Source: an uncultured Collinsella sp.
Lineage (GTDB): Bacteria > Actinomycetota > Coriobacteriia > Coriobacteriales > Coriobacteriaceae
NCBI GenBank assembly: GCA_900542635.1
Contig: UQOJ01000003.1
Coordinates: 1 to 64,000, forward strand
Direction: 5' to 3'
DNA: 64,000 bases
Part shown: piece by piece, positions 46,885-56,870 of the stretch
How positions within the stretch are numbered: position 1 is the first letter of the stretch
How the letters are laid out: the number at the start of each line of letters is the position of its first letter
Notes under the pieces: model-generated
Told to the model about the DNA's origin: nothing
Seen by the model: the letters and a program-made list of their open reading frames with translations, nothing else
Database searches by the model: none
Program-made: the position numbers and the translations under genes

Positions 46885-47574
46885 CTACTTTTTACGGTGC
46901 AAAAAGCGGGCGATGTCTTCCTCGGTGGGGCTTTTGATGTCAAAGCGCAGTGACAGCCAACGTAGCCCCATAGTTATCGCAACGCATACGATCAACGCAG
47001 TGATGTTGCTGACGACGCCGCTCATGACAAGGCATACATAGCTTGCCGAGCCGGCAATGGCTGCGATGGCATAGAAGTTGGTGCGCTGGAAAATGCCCGG
47101 CACCACGCCCATAAAGCTGTCGCGCAACATGCCACCGCCCACCGCGGTAAAAAAGCCCATCATGATGCACACCGCCGGCGCAAAGCCGTAGACCAGCGCC
47201 TTGTCTGCTCCGGTGGCGGCATAGATGCCGACCGAGATAATGTCGAGCAGGGGGATGAGTTTTTCGGGTTTGTCGACGATTGCCGGGAAAATGTAGATGA
47301 TGGCTGCCGTGGCAATGGAGAGCGGGAGCGCCATCGGCTGGTTGAGGATGTAGACGTTGCCCACCTGCAGCGTCATATCGCGCAAAAGACCGCCGCCCAG
47401 GCCGCAAACCACGGCGAGCGCGACGGCGCCCACCAGGTCGAGCTTGTGCTCGCGCGCGACCAAAACGCCCGAGATCGACGCCGCGACAACAGCGAACATC
47501 TCGAGCCAAAAGGGGATAGCGACCATGGCATCCGAGGCGTGTGCGGTAACGGTCATAGCGGCGACGACGGGCAA
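46885..47574 (-). CDS. TRIC-type channel family protein (UPF0126, YadS/YicG-like)
   Basis: 229 residues with seven membrane helices in two related halves. Each half carries a Gly-rich kinked helix: VVCGLGGGLLRDMTL and FFTAVGGGMLRDSFMG, the family signature. Bacterial TRIC homologues are trimeric cation or small-molecule channels; yicG-type members have been linked to glycine uptake in some bacteria. The start taken is a TTG with AAGGA upstream; the ATG at 47556 is an alternative. It is transcribed leftward next to the bactofilin-like gene, with an 106-base gap. Confidence 0.88.
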   Translation of the reverse strand: MPVVAAMTVTAHASDAMVAIPFWLEMFAVVAASISGVLVAREHKLDLVGAVALAVVCGLGGGLLRDMTLQVGNVYILNQPMALPLSIATAAIIYIFPAIVDKPEKLIPLLDIISVGIYAATGADKALVYGFAPAVCIMMGFFTAVGGGMLRDSFMGVVPGIFQRTNFYAIAAIAGSASYVCLVMSGVVSNITALIVCVAITMGLRWLSLRFDIKSPTEEDIARFLHRKK

Positions 47575-47692
47575 GATGGGGTCCTTCTGATTGTGGGTTT
47601 AGACAATGCCCGTACATAGTACATGGTTGGCGGGCGTGGCGACCCTATTGCTCGGTAAACGGTCGGGACTGGATGCGGGCGTAGACACCAAA

Positions 47693-47753
47693 CGTGTACA
47701 TCAGCCTCCAAAGATGTCAAAAAATGTCGGTTTTGGAGGGTGATGCACATGTT
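47693..47753. repeat. 60-bp inverted repeat, copy 1
   Basis: It contains CTCCAAAGATGTCAAAAAAT, then GTCGG and TTTTGGAG, bounded by GTGTACATC and GATGCACAT. It is itself imperfectly palindromic. The reverse complement occurs at 48893-48953. Confidence 0.85.
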
Positions 47754-47777
47754 TTGGTGTGGCGCGCTGGGATGACG

Positions 47778-48785
47778 CTACTCGGAAGGCGTGTCTTCGC
47801 CCTGCGCGCGCTTCCAGTTGCGGATAAGTGCCTTGCGCAGTTCGTTCTGCTTTCGCTGGTACTCGGCGTCCGTGCAGCGGGGCATACCGAGTGCTTCGCG
47901 AATGCTGTTCATGGCGCGGTGAAAGGCAAGTTGACTTGCGAACTGTGCCGAGGTGAGCGTAACGATTCGATATCCCATTTGGGCGAGTACGGCCTCTCGT
48001 TCCGCGTCCGCTCCCTTGCGTTCGACCTCATCGTGAAAGCCGCCCTTATATTCGATGCCGAGTTCTCTGCGCTTATAGGTAATGAGGGCATCGATTTTGA
48101 GCGTTCGGGCCTTTGTGCAATGCCAGAGACGTTGAGGGATTTCGAGCGGTTTGTTGAGTTCGATACCTCGGATACCAATGCCGCCTTCGCTTGTAGGGAG
48201 CGAGAGGGCGATGGACGATGCGGTTTCCATGGGCGAGGCTGAGTGGTCGTAGATGTGTCTGAGCGCGAGTCTGGCGCGTGTGGCGCCGGGTTTGCCGGGG
48301 TGCCGATCGAGCAGCTCGACAATTTCGTCCTTGGAGGTGGTGGCTGGTTGCTCGGTGTAAGGGTCAGAGGAATTGAGCCCCATGCGATAGTCGCCGCAAA
48401 CTTCGTAACCATACTCGAGGTATTCGATCCTATCCATCCATTCGGCAGCGAGCACGAAGGTGAAGGCTTCGTCGGTGATAAAGATGCCGGGCGTCAACTC
48501 GTCAATATGCTCGTAGGGTAGGTTTTGGCCGAGAACGTGGCAAGTGACACCGTTGGTGCGAATTCGCTCGAAAGCAAATACTACGGAGATGTCGATAGTC
48601 TTGAGCATGGTGGACGGAATGCCGCAGTCGGTAAGTGCCTGCCGAATGCGCGCGATGCGTTGCTGGGTAGAGAGGCCCCGCACACCTATCTGGTAGTCGC
48701 GTTGTGCGACGGCTTGAACCAGGTTCCGCGGTGCATGATGGACGAGCCACGCCGTTTTATGCGAAATGAGAACAGGAGTATCCAT
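47778..48785 (-). CDS. Nuclease-like protein (AbiEi-like N-terminus, Vsr/DUF559-like C-terminus)
   Basis: 335 residues from the ATG at 48785, which has GAGAGG upstream; the ATG at 48860 has no good site. The N-terminal half (ISHKTAWLVHHAPRN ... QRIARIRQALTDCGI) resembles the AbiEi-type proteins. The C-terminal part has a PD-(D/E)XK-like core: KIDALITYKRRELGIEYKGGFHD, with Asp and E-x-K, then AVLAQMGYRIVTLTSAQF. Related genes are common, often in several copies, in this lineage. It sits alone between inverted 60-bp repeats, so it may be a mobile cassette. DNA-cutting activity is inferred. Confidence 0.7.
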   Translation of the reverse strand: MDTPVLISHKTAWLVHHAPRNLVQAVAQRDYQIGVRGLSTQQRIARIRQALTDCGIPSTMLKTIDISVVFAFERIRTNGVTCHVLGQNLPYEHIDELTPGIFITDEAFTFVLAAEWMDRIEYLEYGYEVCGDYRMGLNSSDPYTEQPATTSKDEIVELLDRHPGKPGATRARLALRHIYDHSASPMETASSIALSLPTSEGGIGIRGIELNKPLEIPQRLWHCTKARTLKIDALITYKRRELGIEYKGGFHDEVERKGADAEREAVLAQMGYRIVTLTSAQFASQLAFHRAMNSIREALGMPRCTDAEYQRKQNELRKALIRNWKRAQGEDTPSE

Positions 48786-48892
48786 TGGGGACCTCTCGCT
48801 TCGAGCTGACACCAAGCTCTTATGTCCGTTGAGGTGGGGAAATATACCGGATAAGGGCAAATCGACTCATGCTCGGTGCGCGTCATATGCAA

Positions 48893-48953
48893 ATGTGTAC
48901 ATCACACTCCAAAAACGACATTTTTTGACATCTTTGGAGGGTGGTGTACATGT
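48893..48953. repeat. 60-bp inverted repeat, copy 2
   Basis: Inverted partner of 47693-47753; the shared core includes GATGTCAAAAAATGTCG. Each copy alone could fold through CTCCAAA/TTTTGGAG and GTACATCA/TGATGTAC-like ends, as small hairpin elements do. Confidence 0.85.
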
Positions 48954-48998
48954 TTGAGATATGGGCTGGGATCGAACGCGATGGGGGCGTGGCTGAAT

Positions 48999-49109
48999 AG
49001 GAGGGATGTCCAAATTTTGAGCGGAGCTCAAAATTTATCCGGTCGGCTTGCGCCGACCGCGCCGCGCTAAAAACGCGCCACTGGCGCGTTCGAATCCCTC
49101 CTCCTCCGT
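48999..49109. repeat. Tandem-palindrome element past tRNA-Ser (locus C)
   Basis: Strong palindromes in a row: AAATTTTGAGC/GCTCAAAATTT (11 bp), CGGTCGGC/GCCGACCG (8 bp) and GCGCCA/TGGCGC. The block ends with GTTCGAATCCCTCCTCCTCC at 49088-49107, an inverted exact copy of the T-arm and acceptor end of the neighbouring tRNA-Ser(CGA). It opens with AGGAGGGAT, the opposite orientation. Layout matches loci A and B. Confidence 0.75.
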
Positions 49110-49135
49110 CGTATTTGTTTGTAAGGGACTCAAAA

Positions 49136-49162
49136 CAAAAAAGCTCCCGTAATTGGGAGCTT
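49136..49162 (-). terminator. Terminator of tRNA-Ser (CGA)
   Basis: On the minus strand an 8-bp stem (AAGCTCCC/GGGAGCTT) with a 6-base loop is followed by T6. Confidence 0.88.
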
Positions 49163-49174
49163 TCTCAACCAAAA

Positions 49175-49265
49175 TGGCGGAGGAGGAGGGATTCGAACCC
49201 TCGTGACCTTATACAGGCCAAACGGTTTTCGAGACCGCCGCATTCAACCACTCTGCCACCCCTCC
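49175..49265 (-). tRNA. tRNA-Ser (CGA)
   Basis: 91 bases with a long variable arm and encoded GCCA end. The acceptor is GGAGGGG/CTCCTCC (one G-T), and the anticodon loop CTCGAAA gives CGA. It is the downstream member of a tRNA-Ser pair. Confidence 0.95.
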
Positions 49266-49273
49266 GCGTGGGG

Positions 49274-49304
49274 TAAAAACAAAGCAGGCTCGAAGGCCTG
49301 CTTT
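49274..49304 (-). terminator. Terminator of tRNA-Ser (GGA)
   Basis: On the minus strand a 9-bp stem (AAAGCAGGC/GCCTGCTTT) is followed by GTTTTT. It separates the two tRNA-Ser genes. Confidence 0.85.
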
Positions 49305-49313
49305 GGAATTAAC

Positions 49314-49404
49314 TGGCGGAGAGTCAGGGATTTGAACCCTGGAGACGCTTTTGACGCCTACACGATTTCCAATCGTGCTCCTTCGGCCACTCGGACAACT
49401 CTCC
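49314..49404 (-). tRNA. tRNA-Ser (GGA)
   Basis: 91 bases with a long variable arm and encoded GCCA end. The acceptor is GGAGAGT/ACTCTCC, and the anticodon loop TTGGAAA gives GGA. It has no palindromic element beyond its terminator, unlike the CGA gene. Confidence 0.95.
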
Positions 49405-49716
49405 GTTAAATGCGAAAGTCAGTATACACGAGGAATCGCAAAGTGCAAACAGAAAAGTTGGCATTTTTTAAAACGCTTTGCCGCGCCTGGCGTTGCAGTG
49501 GGGTTTGAGGTGCCAAAAAACGGCTTCCGACCAGCGTGGTTGATCAACTCAATTGTTCAAAAGGGGTATTCATAAGCGACTTGGCAATGAATTTAAAAAT
49601 CTTTGGGTGGTGCTGTGGACCACTGGTATGCATTTTGCGACCACAGCCTTGTGCCCGTTGACCTGTGGCTTGGCTCAGCTTGTCCCCGCGGTACCGTATC
49701 TTGTCCACAAATCCGT

Positions 49717-49754
49717 CAAGCTTTTGGTCAGGATTTGGTTGGAATGCGCATGAA
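49717..49754 (+). promoter_or_regulatory. Spaced motif shared with the adhesin leader
   Basis: CAAGCTTTTGGTCAGG, 15 unrelated bases, then GCATGAA, as at 10787-10824. It lies 155 bases before rpsF. The constant spacing with variable filler suggests a protein-binding site or promoter. Confidence 0.5.
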
Positions 49755-49854
49755 ACGTGGTGCGAGCATGGGCATATGTGGAGGTCATGAGGTTGTAGCT
49801 GCATATTCTTGCGGCCTGGGAGGTTGAAAGATATTATTACCAAGTCTTTTCCTG

Positions 49855-49881
49855 CTTCAGGCGCACCTTCACGACCTGAAG
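49855..49881 (+). promoter_or_regulatory. Hairpin in the rpsF leader, possible S6:S18 feedback site
   Basis: A 7-bp stem CTTCAGG/CCTGAAG with CACGA on the 3' side of the loop lies 28 bases before the rpsF ATG. S6:S18 leader RNAs are known in many bacteria at this place. Sequence agreement with that class was not verified. Confidence 0.4.
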
Positions 49882-49908
49882 CCACATTTGCCCAGAGGAG
49901 GTGACAAT

Positions 49909-50202
49909 ATGAAGGCTTATGAACTGCTGTTCTTTGTTGACCCGTCGCTCGACCCCGAGACTCGTCTCGCTGTTATGAAGCGTATCGATACCACGATCGC
50001 TGAGGGCGCTGGCAAGGTCGACTCCGTTGACGAGTGGGGCAAGCGCAAGCTCGCCTACGAGATCAACGACCTCACCGATGGTGACTACACCCTCATCAAC
50101 TTCCACGCAGATCCTACCCAGATCGCCGAGCTTGATCGCGTCCTGCGCATCACCGACGCTGTGGTCCGCCACATGATCGTCCGTCGCGACGACCAGGAGT
50201 AA
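49909..50202 (+). CDS. rpsF: 30S ribosomal protein S6
   Basis: 97 residues, MKAYELLFFVDPSLDPE ... WGKRKLAYEINDLTDGDYTLINFHAD ... LRITDAVVRHMIVRRDD. It binds S18 on the small-subunit platform. The ATG at 49909 has GAGGAGG nine bases upstream; an earlier start at 49888 is rejected. It is first in the rpsF-ssb-rpsR-rplI operon. Confidence 0.96.
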   Translation: MKAYELLFFVDPSLDPETRLAVMKRIDTTIAEGAGKVDSVDEWGKRKLAYEINDLTDGDYTLINFHADPTQIAELDRVLRITDAVVRHMIVRRDDQE

Positions 50203-50250
50203 GACTGTCGTTTTGGACTGGGCTTGTGCCCCAAGAGGAAGTAGTGAGTT

Positions 50251-50703
50251 ATGAGCATCAATCGAGTGAACATCACCGGTAACCTCACCCGCGATCCCGA
50301 GCTGCGCGCCACCGCCGGCGGAACCCAGGTTCTGTCCTTTGGCGTCGCCGTGAACGATCGTCGCCGCAACGCGCAGACTGGCGAGTGGGAGGACTATCCC
50401 AACTTTGTCGACTGCACCATGTTCGGCACCCGCGCCGAGGCCGTGAGCCGTTTCCTGGCAAAGGGAAACAAGGTCGCGATCGAGGGCAAGCTGCGCTACA
50501 GCTCTTGGGAGCGCGACGGCCAGCGCCGGAGCAAGCTCGAGGTCATCGTCGATGAGATCGAGTTTATGAGCTCCCGTGGTGGCCAGGGTGGCTACGATCA
50601 GGGCGGTTACGCCCCCGCAGCTCCCGCGCCCGCAGCACGTCCTGCCGCACCGGTGGCTACGCCGCCCGCGGTCGACGTCTACGATGAGGACATCCCGTTC
50701 TAA
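50251..50703 (+). CDS. ssb: Single-stranded DNA-binding protein
   Basis: 150 residues. The OB fold covers about 1-110 (MSINRVNITGNLTRDPELR, TQVLSFGVAVNDR, FVDCTMFGTRAEAV, LRYSSWERDGQRRSKLEVIVDEIEFM). A Gly/Ala/Pro-rich linker leads to the acidic tip DEDIPF, which recruits replication and repair partners. It lies in the ribosomal-protein operon, as is common. Confidence 0.96.
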   Translation: MSINRVNITGNLTRDPELRATAGGTQVLSFGVAVNDRRRNAQTGEWEDYPNFVDCTMFGTRAEAVSRFLAKGNKVAIEGKLRYSSWERDGQRRSKLEVIVDEIEFMSSRGGQGGYDQGGYAPAAPAPAARPAAPVATPPAVDVYDEDIPF

Positions 50704-50775
50704 GGGTTGTTCACCTATTTTTGAGTGAGAGGCGGCTTCGGTTCGCCGAAGTTGCCAAATGAAAGGTATTTTGAC

Positions 50776-51042
50776 ATGGCTAATGATTTTTCTGCACGTC
50801 AGCCGCGTCGTAAGTACTGCCAGTTCTGCAAGGAGAACACTGAGTTCATCGACTATAAGGACACTCAGCTTCTCCGTAAGTACATGACCGATCGTGGCAA
50901 GATCAAGCCCCGTCGCGTCACTGGCGCTTGCACGCAGCATCAGCATGACATCGCCAACGCCATCAAGCGCGCCCGCGAGATGGCTCTCCTGCCGTACACC
51001 GTCCCCGTGGTTTCCTCTCGTGGCAACCGCGACCGCGGCTAA
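50776..51042 (+). CDS. rpsR: 30S ribosomal protein S18
   Basis: 88 residues with [27 protein letters not shown] and [28 protein letters not shown]. The CxxC plus a later Cys-His pattern suggests the zinc-binding form. The ATG at 50776 has GAAAGG upstream. It partners S6. Confidence 0.96.
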   Translation: MANDFSARQPRRKYCQFCKENTEFIDYKDTQLLRKYMTDRGKIKPRRVTGACTQHQHDIANAIKRAREMALLPYTVPVVSSRGNRDRG

Positions 51043-51057
51043 GAAGGGAGACGCATC

Positions 51058-51597
51058 ATGAAGGTTATTCTTCTCGATGAGATCAAGGGCAAGGGCGGCG
51101 AGGGTGACGTCGTAGAGGTCGCTCAGGGTTACGCTGAGAACTTCCTGTTCCCCAAGAAGCTCGCTGTTGCCGCCACCAAGGGCAACCTCAAGCAGCTTGA
51201 CGAGCGTCGCAACAACATCGCCAAGCGCGAGGCCGTCCGTCTGGCTACCGCCAACGAGACCAAGGCTGCCTTCGAGGGCAAGACGGTCACCGTTGACGTC
51301 AAGGTCGGCGACGAGGGCATCCTCTTTGGCTCCGTTACCGCCGCTATGATCGCTGACGCCATCAAGGCTCAGCTCGGTATGGACATCGACCGCAAGCGCG
51401 TCGAGCTCGGTAAGCCCATCAAGGTTGCCGGTGCCCACACCGTTGCCATCTCGCTGTACCGCGAGATCAAGGCCGAGGTTGTCGTTCTCGTCGGCGTTAC
51501 CGCCGAGGAGCTCGCTGCCGAGGCTGAGGTCGAGGAGGCCGCTGAGGTCGCCGAGGCCGAGACCGCCGAGGTCGAGACTGAGGCTGCTGCCGAGTAG
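51058..51597 (+). CDS. rplI: 50S ribosomal protein L9
   Basis: 179 residues. The N-terminal domain MKVILLDEIKGKGGEGDVVEVAQGYAENFLFPKKLA is standard, followed by the long helix and the C-terminal domain. An extra acidic Ala/Glu/Val tail of about 30 residues (EELAAEAEVEEAAEVAEAE) exceeds the usual length of about 150. It is last in the operon. Confidence 0.95.
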   Translation: MKVILLDEIKGKGGEGDVVEVAQGYAENFLFPKKLAVAATKGNLKQLDERRNNIAKREAVRLATANETKAAFEGKTVTVDVKVGDEGILFGSVTAAMIADAIKAQLGMDIDRKRVELGKPIKVAGAHTVAISLYREIKAEVVVLVGVTAEELAAEAEVEEAAEVAEAETAEVETEAAAE

Positions 51598-51629
51598 CAT
51601 TTGCTGCAACGCAACAATCTTGTTCTAAG

Positions 51630-51668
51630 AAGGGCGCTCTGGGAAACCAGGGCGCCCTTTTGTTTTTT
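51630..51668 (+). terminator. Terminator of the rpsF-rplI operon
   Basis: AGGGCGCTCTGG pairs with CCAGGGCGCCCT around GAAA, followed by a T-rich run. Confidence 0.88.
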
Positions 51669-51821
51669 GCGCTGAGTGGGTGTCATGGTGAACGTTGCGT
51701 CGAAGTCCTATATACAGGACCGTTCATCCGTTTGGTTCGGTGATGATTGGCGGCGCGCGGCGCGTTTTGGGACCGTGGCTGATACTATGGATGCTCGCAA
51801 GCGATATGAATGAGGATGCTC

Positions 51822-53213
51822 ATGGCATATGACGATAGGGAGACCGGGCTGACGGTTGAGGACCGCGGCTCAAAGTTGGGTCTTCCCCAAAACCAAGATG
51901 CAGAGGCCAATGTACTGGCCGCTATGCTGCTATCGCCCGAGGTGGTCGAAGAGGCCCAGGTCGAGCTGCAGCCCGATGACTTCTACCGGCCCATTCATAA
52001 GACCATCTATACCGCGATGGTCGATATGTACAACAGCCGCATTCCCATCGACTCCATCTCGCTGATCGATTACCTGCGAAGCATCAACAAGCTCGATGCC
52101 GTGGGCGGCGAGGCGTACATTTTGGAGCTGATGGGTCAGACCCTGTCGCTCGTCAACTGGCAGCACCATGCCGCCATCGTTCGCCGCGATTCGATGCTGC
52201 GCGAGCTGATCGGCGCCACTAACGAGATCAACGCGCTGGCATATAACGCCCCCACCGACACCAAAGAGGTTGTCGAGCTGGCCGAGAGCAAGCTGCTCAA
52301 GGTCACGGCACGCGAGGTCAAGTCGAGCTACAAGACGCTGACCGAGTTTATGGTCGAGGCCTATAACGAGGCCGAGGAAGTGTGCCAGGCCGGTGGCCAG
52401 GCTGCGGGCGTGCCCACAGGCTTCCCGTCGCTCGACCGCATGCTCATGGGTTTTCGCGAGGGCCAGCTCATCATTATCGGCGCCCGTCCTGCTGTAGGTA
52501 AGACGTCGTTCGCCCTGAATCTGGCGCTCAACGCCGCCGCTGCTGGCTATACCGTCGGCTTCTTCTCGCTGGAGATGTCGGGCAAGGAAATTGCCCAGCG
52601 TCTGATTTGCGCCTATGCCATGATCTCGATCAGTGACTTCCGCATGGGCCGCATTAGCCCCGAGCAGTGGGCCAATATCAACGAGGCCACGCAGACCTTG
52701 TCCAAGCTCGATATTCTGATTGACGATACGCCCGGCACCACAGTGACCGAGATTCGCGCCAAGAGCCGCCGCATGCTCCATAACAAGGAGAAGGCAATCA
52801 TCATCCTGGACTACCTGCAGCTGGTGAGTCCTCCGCCGGGACGCCGCTCCGAGAGCCGTACCGTCGAGGTCTCGGAGATGTCGCGTGGTCTGAAGATCAT
52901 GGCCAAGGAGCTCAAGATCCCACTCATCGCGCTGTCGCAGCTCTCGCGTCAGGTTGAATCCCGTACCGGCAAGCGCCCGCAGCTGTCCGACCTGCGTGAA
53001 TCGGGCTCCATCGAGCAGGACGCCGACATCGTTATGTTCTTGGACCGCTCCGCCGACGAGGCCGAAGCCTCTCGCGACGATCGACCCGACGAGGGCGTTA
53101 CGCGTATCGTCGTGGCCAAGAACCGTTCGGGCCCGATCGGCGACGTCGACCTGATGTTCCTGCCGGCATCCACCAAGTTCTATGAGCTTGATGGGGCACA
53201 TGCCGAGGAGTAG
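51822..53213 (+). CDS. dnaB: Replicative DNA helicase
   Basis: 463 residues. The N-terminal hairpin domain (PQNQDAEANVLAAMLLSPEVVEEA) and linker precede the RecA-like motor. Walker A is GARPAVGKTSFALNLALNAA, Walker B IIILDYLQLV, and arginine/loop motifs SQLSRQVESRTGKRPQLSDLRESGSIEQDADIV follow. It unwinds DNA as a hexamer and is probably loaded by DciA. The ATG at 51822 has GAGG upstream; an ATG at 51810 is possible. Confidence 0.96.
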   Translation: MAYDDRETGLTVEDRGSKLGLPQNQDAEANVLAAMLLSPEVVEEAQVELQPDDFYRPIHKTIYTAMVDMYNSRIPIDSISLIDYLRSINKLDAVGGEAYILELMGQTLSLVNWQHHAAIVRRDSMLRELIGATNEINALAYNAPTDTKEVVELAESKLLKVTAREVKSSYKTLTEFMVEAYNEAEEVCQAGGQAAGVPTGFPSLDRMLMGFREGQLIIIGARPAVGKTSFALNLALNAAAAGYTVGFFSLEMSGKEIAQRLICAYAMISISDFRMGRISPEQWANINEATQTLSKLDILIDDTPGTTVTEIRAKSRRMLHNKEKAIIILDYLQLVSPPPGRRSESRTVEVSEMSRGLKIMAKELKIPLIALSQLSRQVESRTGKRPQLSDLRESGSIEQDADIVMFLDRSADEAEASRDDRPDEGVTRIVVAKNRSGPIGDVDLMFLPASTKFYELDGAHAEE

Positions 53214-53297
53214 GACAGGCGCCCGTTGCACGGGTATACTGGGAATGTTTTGTGCTTCTGCGTGCCGGCGTGGCGCGTGGACAGTCCATGAATGTAA

Positions 53298-54593
<1,296 letters not shown>

Positions 54594-54615
54594 TCGGGAC
54601 TATTTGGTTATTGCG

Positions 54616-54657
54616 ATATACCCCTTTGCAGCCCGGACGGGCGGCCGAGGGGTATAT
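54616..54657 (+). terminator. Hairpin between purA and purD
   Basis: A 10-bp stem (ATATACCCCT/AGGGGTATAT) closes a GC-rich loop that has its own GCCCG/CGGGC stem. A short T-run follows. Confidence 0.6.
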
Positions 54658-54711
54658 TTGCTTGCAAAGGGCTCGCGCGGAGCGGGCCATTCATCCATAG
54701 AGGAGGCACCC

Positions 54712-56016
54712 TTGAAGGCGGACACTCAAACCATCGACATCCTGTTGTTGGGCAGCGGCGGCCGTGAGCATGCTTTGGCAGCTAAGCTCGCAGCATCACC
54801 GCGCGCCGGCAAGCTCTACATTGCGCCGGGTAACGGCGGCACCGCGAGCTGCGGCGAGAACGTTGTTCTCGACGACTGCGATCCTGCGGCCGTGGCGGCG
54901 TTTGCGCAGAGCCACGGATGCGGACTCGTGGTAATTGGCCCCGAGGCTCCGCTCGTGGCGGGCGTGGCCGACGCCGTGCGCGCGGCGGGTATTCCCTGCT
55001 TTGGCCCGGGTGCCGAGGGCGCCCAGATGGAGGGCTCCAAGCTGTTCTCCAAGCAGCTCATGGAGCGTGCGGGCATTCCGACGGCAGCCTATGGTTCGTT
55101 TACCGACGAGGCTTCGGCTCTCGCCTACGTGCGCGAGCAGGGCGCCCCGCTGGTCGTCAAGGCCGACGGCCTTGCCGCGGGCAAGGGCGTTATCGTGGCG
55201 ACCGAACTTGAGCAGGCCGAGGAAGCCGTGCGCGAGTGCTTTGGCGGCACCTTTGGCGATGCCGGCAACACCGTGGTTATCGAGGAGATGCTCGTTGGTC
55301 CCGAGTGCTCGCTGCTGGCCTTTACCGACGGCAAGACCGTGCGCCCCATGGCCACCTCGCAGGACCACAAGCGCGCGCTCGAGGGCGACAAGGGCCCCAA
55401 CACCGGCGGCATGGGCGTCTACAGCCCGGTGCCCATCGTGACTGACGAGGAGCACGCCACCATGGTGAAGGTCATGGAGCAGACCGTGGCCGAGCTCGCT
55501 GCCGAGGGTATCGACTACCGCGGCTGCCTGTACGGCGGCTTTATGCTCACGCCTGCCGGCCCCAAGGTACTGGAGTTCAATGCCCGCTTTGGCGACCCCG
55601 AGACGCAGGTCGTGCTGCCGCGCCTTAAGAACGACCTGGTCGAGGTCATGCTCGCCTGCGCCAACTGCGAGCTCGATCAGATTGAACTCGACTGGCGCGA
55701 CGAGTGGGCCGTGGCCGTTGTCCTGACGAGCGCGGGCTATCCCGGCAGCTACGAGAAGGGCAAGGTCATCACCGGTATCGCCGATGCCGAGGCCATGGAG
55801 AACGTGACCGTGTACCACGCGGGCACTGCCGTGGTGGACGGCCGGCTCGTGACCAATGGTGGCCGCGTGCTTGCCGTGACCGCTCTGGGCGACACGTTCG
55901 AGAACGCTCGCAACCTTGCCTACGAGGCCTGCGAGAAGATTGTTTTTGAGGGCAAGACCCTGCGCCACGACATCGGCCTGCGCGCGCTGCGCGGCCGCGA
56001 CGCCTGGGATGCCTAA
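54712..56016 (+). CDS. purD: Phosphoribosylamine--glycine ligase
   Basis: 434 residues. This ATP-grasp enzyme makes GAR from PRA, glycine and ATP. Signatures are [63 protein letters not shown] and [13 protein letters not shown] start with GAGGAGG seven bases upstream; a longer frame from 54544 overlaps purA and is rejected. The NUDIX gene follows after 21 bases. Confidence 0.96.
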   Translation: MKADTQTIDILLLGSGGREHALAAKLAASPRAGKLYIAPGNGGTASCGENVVLDDCDPAAVAAFAQSHGCGLVVIGPEAPLVAGVADAVRAAGIPCFGPGAEGAQMEGSKLFSKQLMERAGIPTAAYGSFTDEASALAYVREQGAPLVVKADGLAAGKGVIVATELEQAEEAVRECFGGTFGDAGNTVVIEEMLVGPECSLLAFTDGKTVRPMATSQDHKRALEGDKGPNTGGMGVYSPVPIVTDEEHATMVKVMEQTVAELAAEGIDYRGCLYGGFMLTPAGPKVLEFNARFGDPETQVVLPRLKNDLVEVMLACANCELDQIELDWRDEWAVAVVLTSAGYPGSYEKGKVITGIADAEAMENVTVYHAGTAVVDGRLVTNGGRVLAVTALGDTFENARNLAYEACEKIVFEGKTLRHDIGLRALRGRDAWDA

Positions 56017-56037
56017 AATCCGAGAGGAATGAGACGG

Positions 56038-56733
56038 ATGGACGAGAAGAACGAAGAGCTCGTGGACGCGCAGATCGTCGAAGAGGACAGCCGCATGTAT
56101 GGGCACGCCGAGGGCGAGCCTGGTGGCGAGGTCGCTGACGAGCCGGCGCTGGTGCTGGGCGACGACGACCCGCACGATACCGAGCTGCACGAGAAGATTC
56201 TTTCGGAGGAGTGCGCCTGGAAGGGCAAGATCCTCGACGTCCACCGTCTTGAGGTTGAGCTGCCCAACGGTCACCGCAGCGCCCGCGATATCGTTCGCCA
56301 TCCGGGTGCGGCGGCCGTTGTAGCACTGACCGAGAGCGGCAAGATCATACTGGTGCGTCAGTACCGCACCGCCATCGACCGCGTGACGGTCGAGATTCCC
56401 GCCGGCAAGCTCGATCCAGGCGAGGACCCGCTCGATTGCGCCAAGCGCGAACTGCATGAGGAGACGGGCTTTAGGGCTGGTCGTATTCGCTTTTTGACGT
56501 CGATTGTCACGTCCTGCGGTTTTTGCGATGAGATCATTCATATCTACCTGGCCACCAAGCTCGAGTTCGACGCGCCCAACCCCGATGATGACGAGTTTGT
56601 CAACGTGGACCTGGTGCCGCTGCACGAGCTGATCGACGCCGTGCTCGACGGCAAGATCGAAGACGCCAAGACCGTCGTAGGCGCCTTGGCCTGCGATAGC
56701 ATCGCGCACCGACTAGGCGGAGCGGAGCTTTAA
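56038..56733 (+). CDS. NUDIX hydrolase, ADP-ribose pyrophosphatase-like
   Basis: 231 residues. An acidic N-terminal extension (about 1-55) precedes the NUDIX fold. The box GKLDPGEDPLDCAKRELHEETG fits GX5EX7REUXEEXG. Upstream strands VVALTESGKIILVRQYRTAIDRVTVEIPAG match the ADP-ribose pyrophosphatase subgroup. Cells use these to clear ADP-ribose and other nucleotide diphosphates. The ATG at 56038 is better spaced from GAGAGGA than the one at 56029. It is probably co-transcribed with purD. Confidence 0.9.
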   Translation: MDEKNEELVDAQIVEEDSRMYGHAEGEPGGEVADEPALVLGDDDPHDTELHEKILSEECAWKGKILDVHRLEVELPNGHRSARDIVRHPGAAAVVALTESGKIILVRQYRTAIDRVTVEIPAGKLDPGEDPLDCAKRELHEETGFRAGRIRFLTSIVTSCGFCDEIIHIYLATKLEFDAPNPDDDEFVNVDLVPLHELIDAVLDGKIEDAKTVVGALACDSIAHRLGGAEL

Positions 56734-56772
56734 CGAGCGGGGATGATCCCGCAGGTTTGTGTAAGTCAGCGA

Positions 56773-56870
56773 AAGTGCTCCATTTGAGACAAGGTGGCCT
56801 AAAAGAGGAGGGAAGCGTATGGATATACGCGACCGACGATTGAAGGCCAGATTGTCCAAATGGAGCACTT
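56773..56870 (+). repeat. Stem-loop element with 43-nt core, copy 2 (upstream of ABC gene)
   Basis: Arms 56773-56800 and 56844-56870 are near-complementary (AAGTGCTCCATTT with AAATGGAGCACTT at the base). The core 56801-56843 has AAAGAGGAGGGAA, inner stem GCGTA/TACGC with a TGGATA loop, and GACCGACGATTGA. The core matches the minus-strand core at 38778-38820; the arms do not. Confidence 0.85.

Larger units (their letters stand above)
49405..49908. other. 504-base gene-free leader upstream of rpsF
   Basis: No gene is supported here. It contains TTGTCCACA at 49701-49709, a full match to the actinobacterial DnaA-box consensus, the shared spaced motif at 49717-49754, and a 7-bp hairpin (CTTCAGG/CCTGAAG, 49855-49881) near the rpsF ribosome binding site. 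The rest shows nothing recognisable. Confidence 0.6.
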
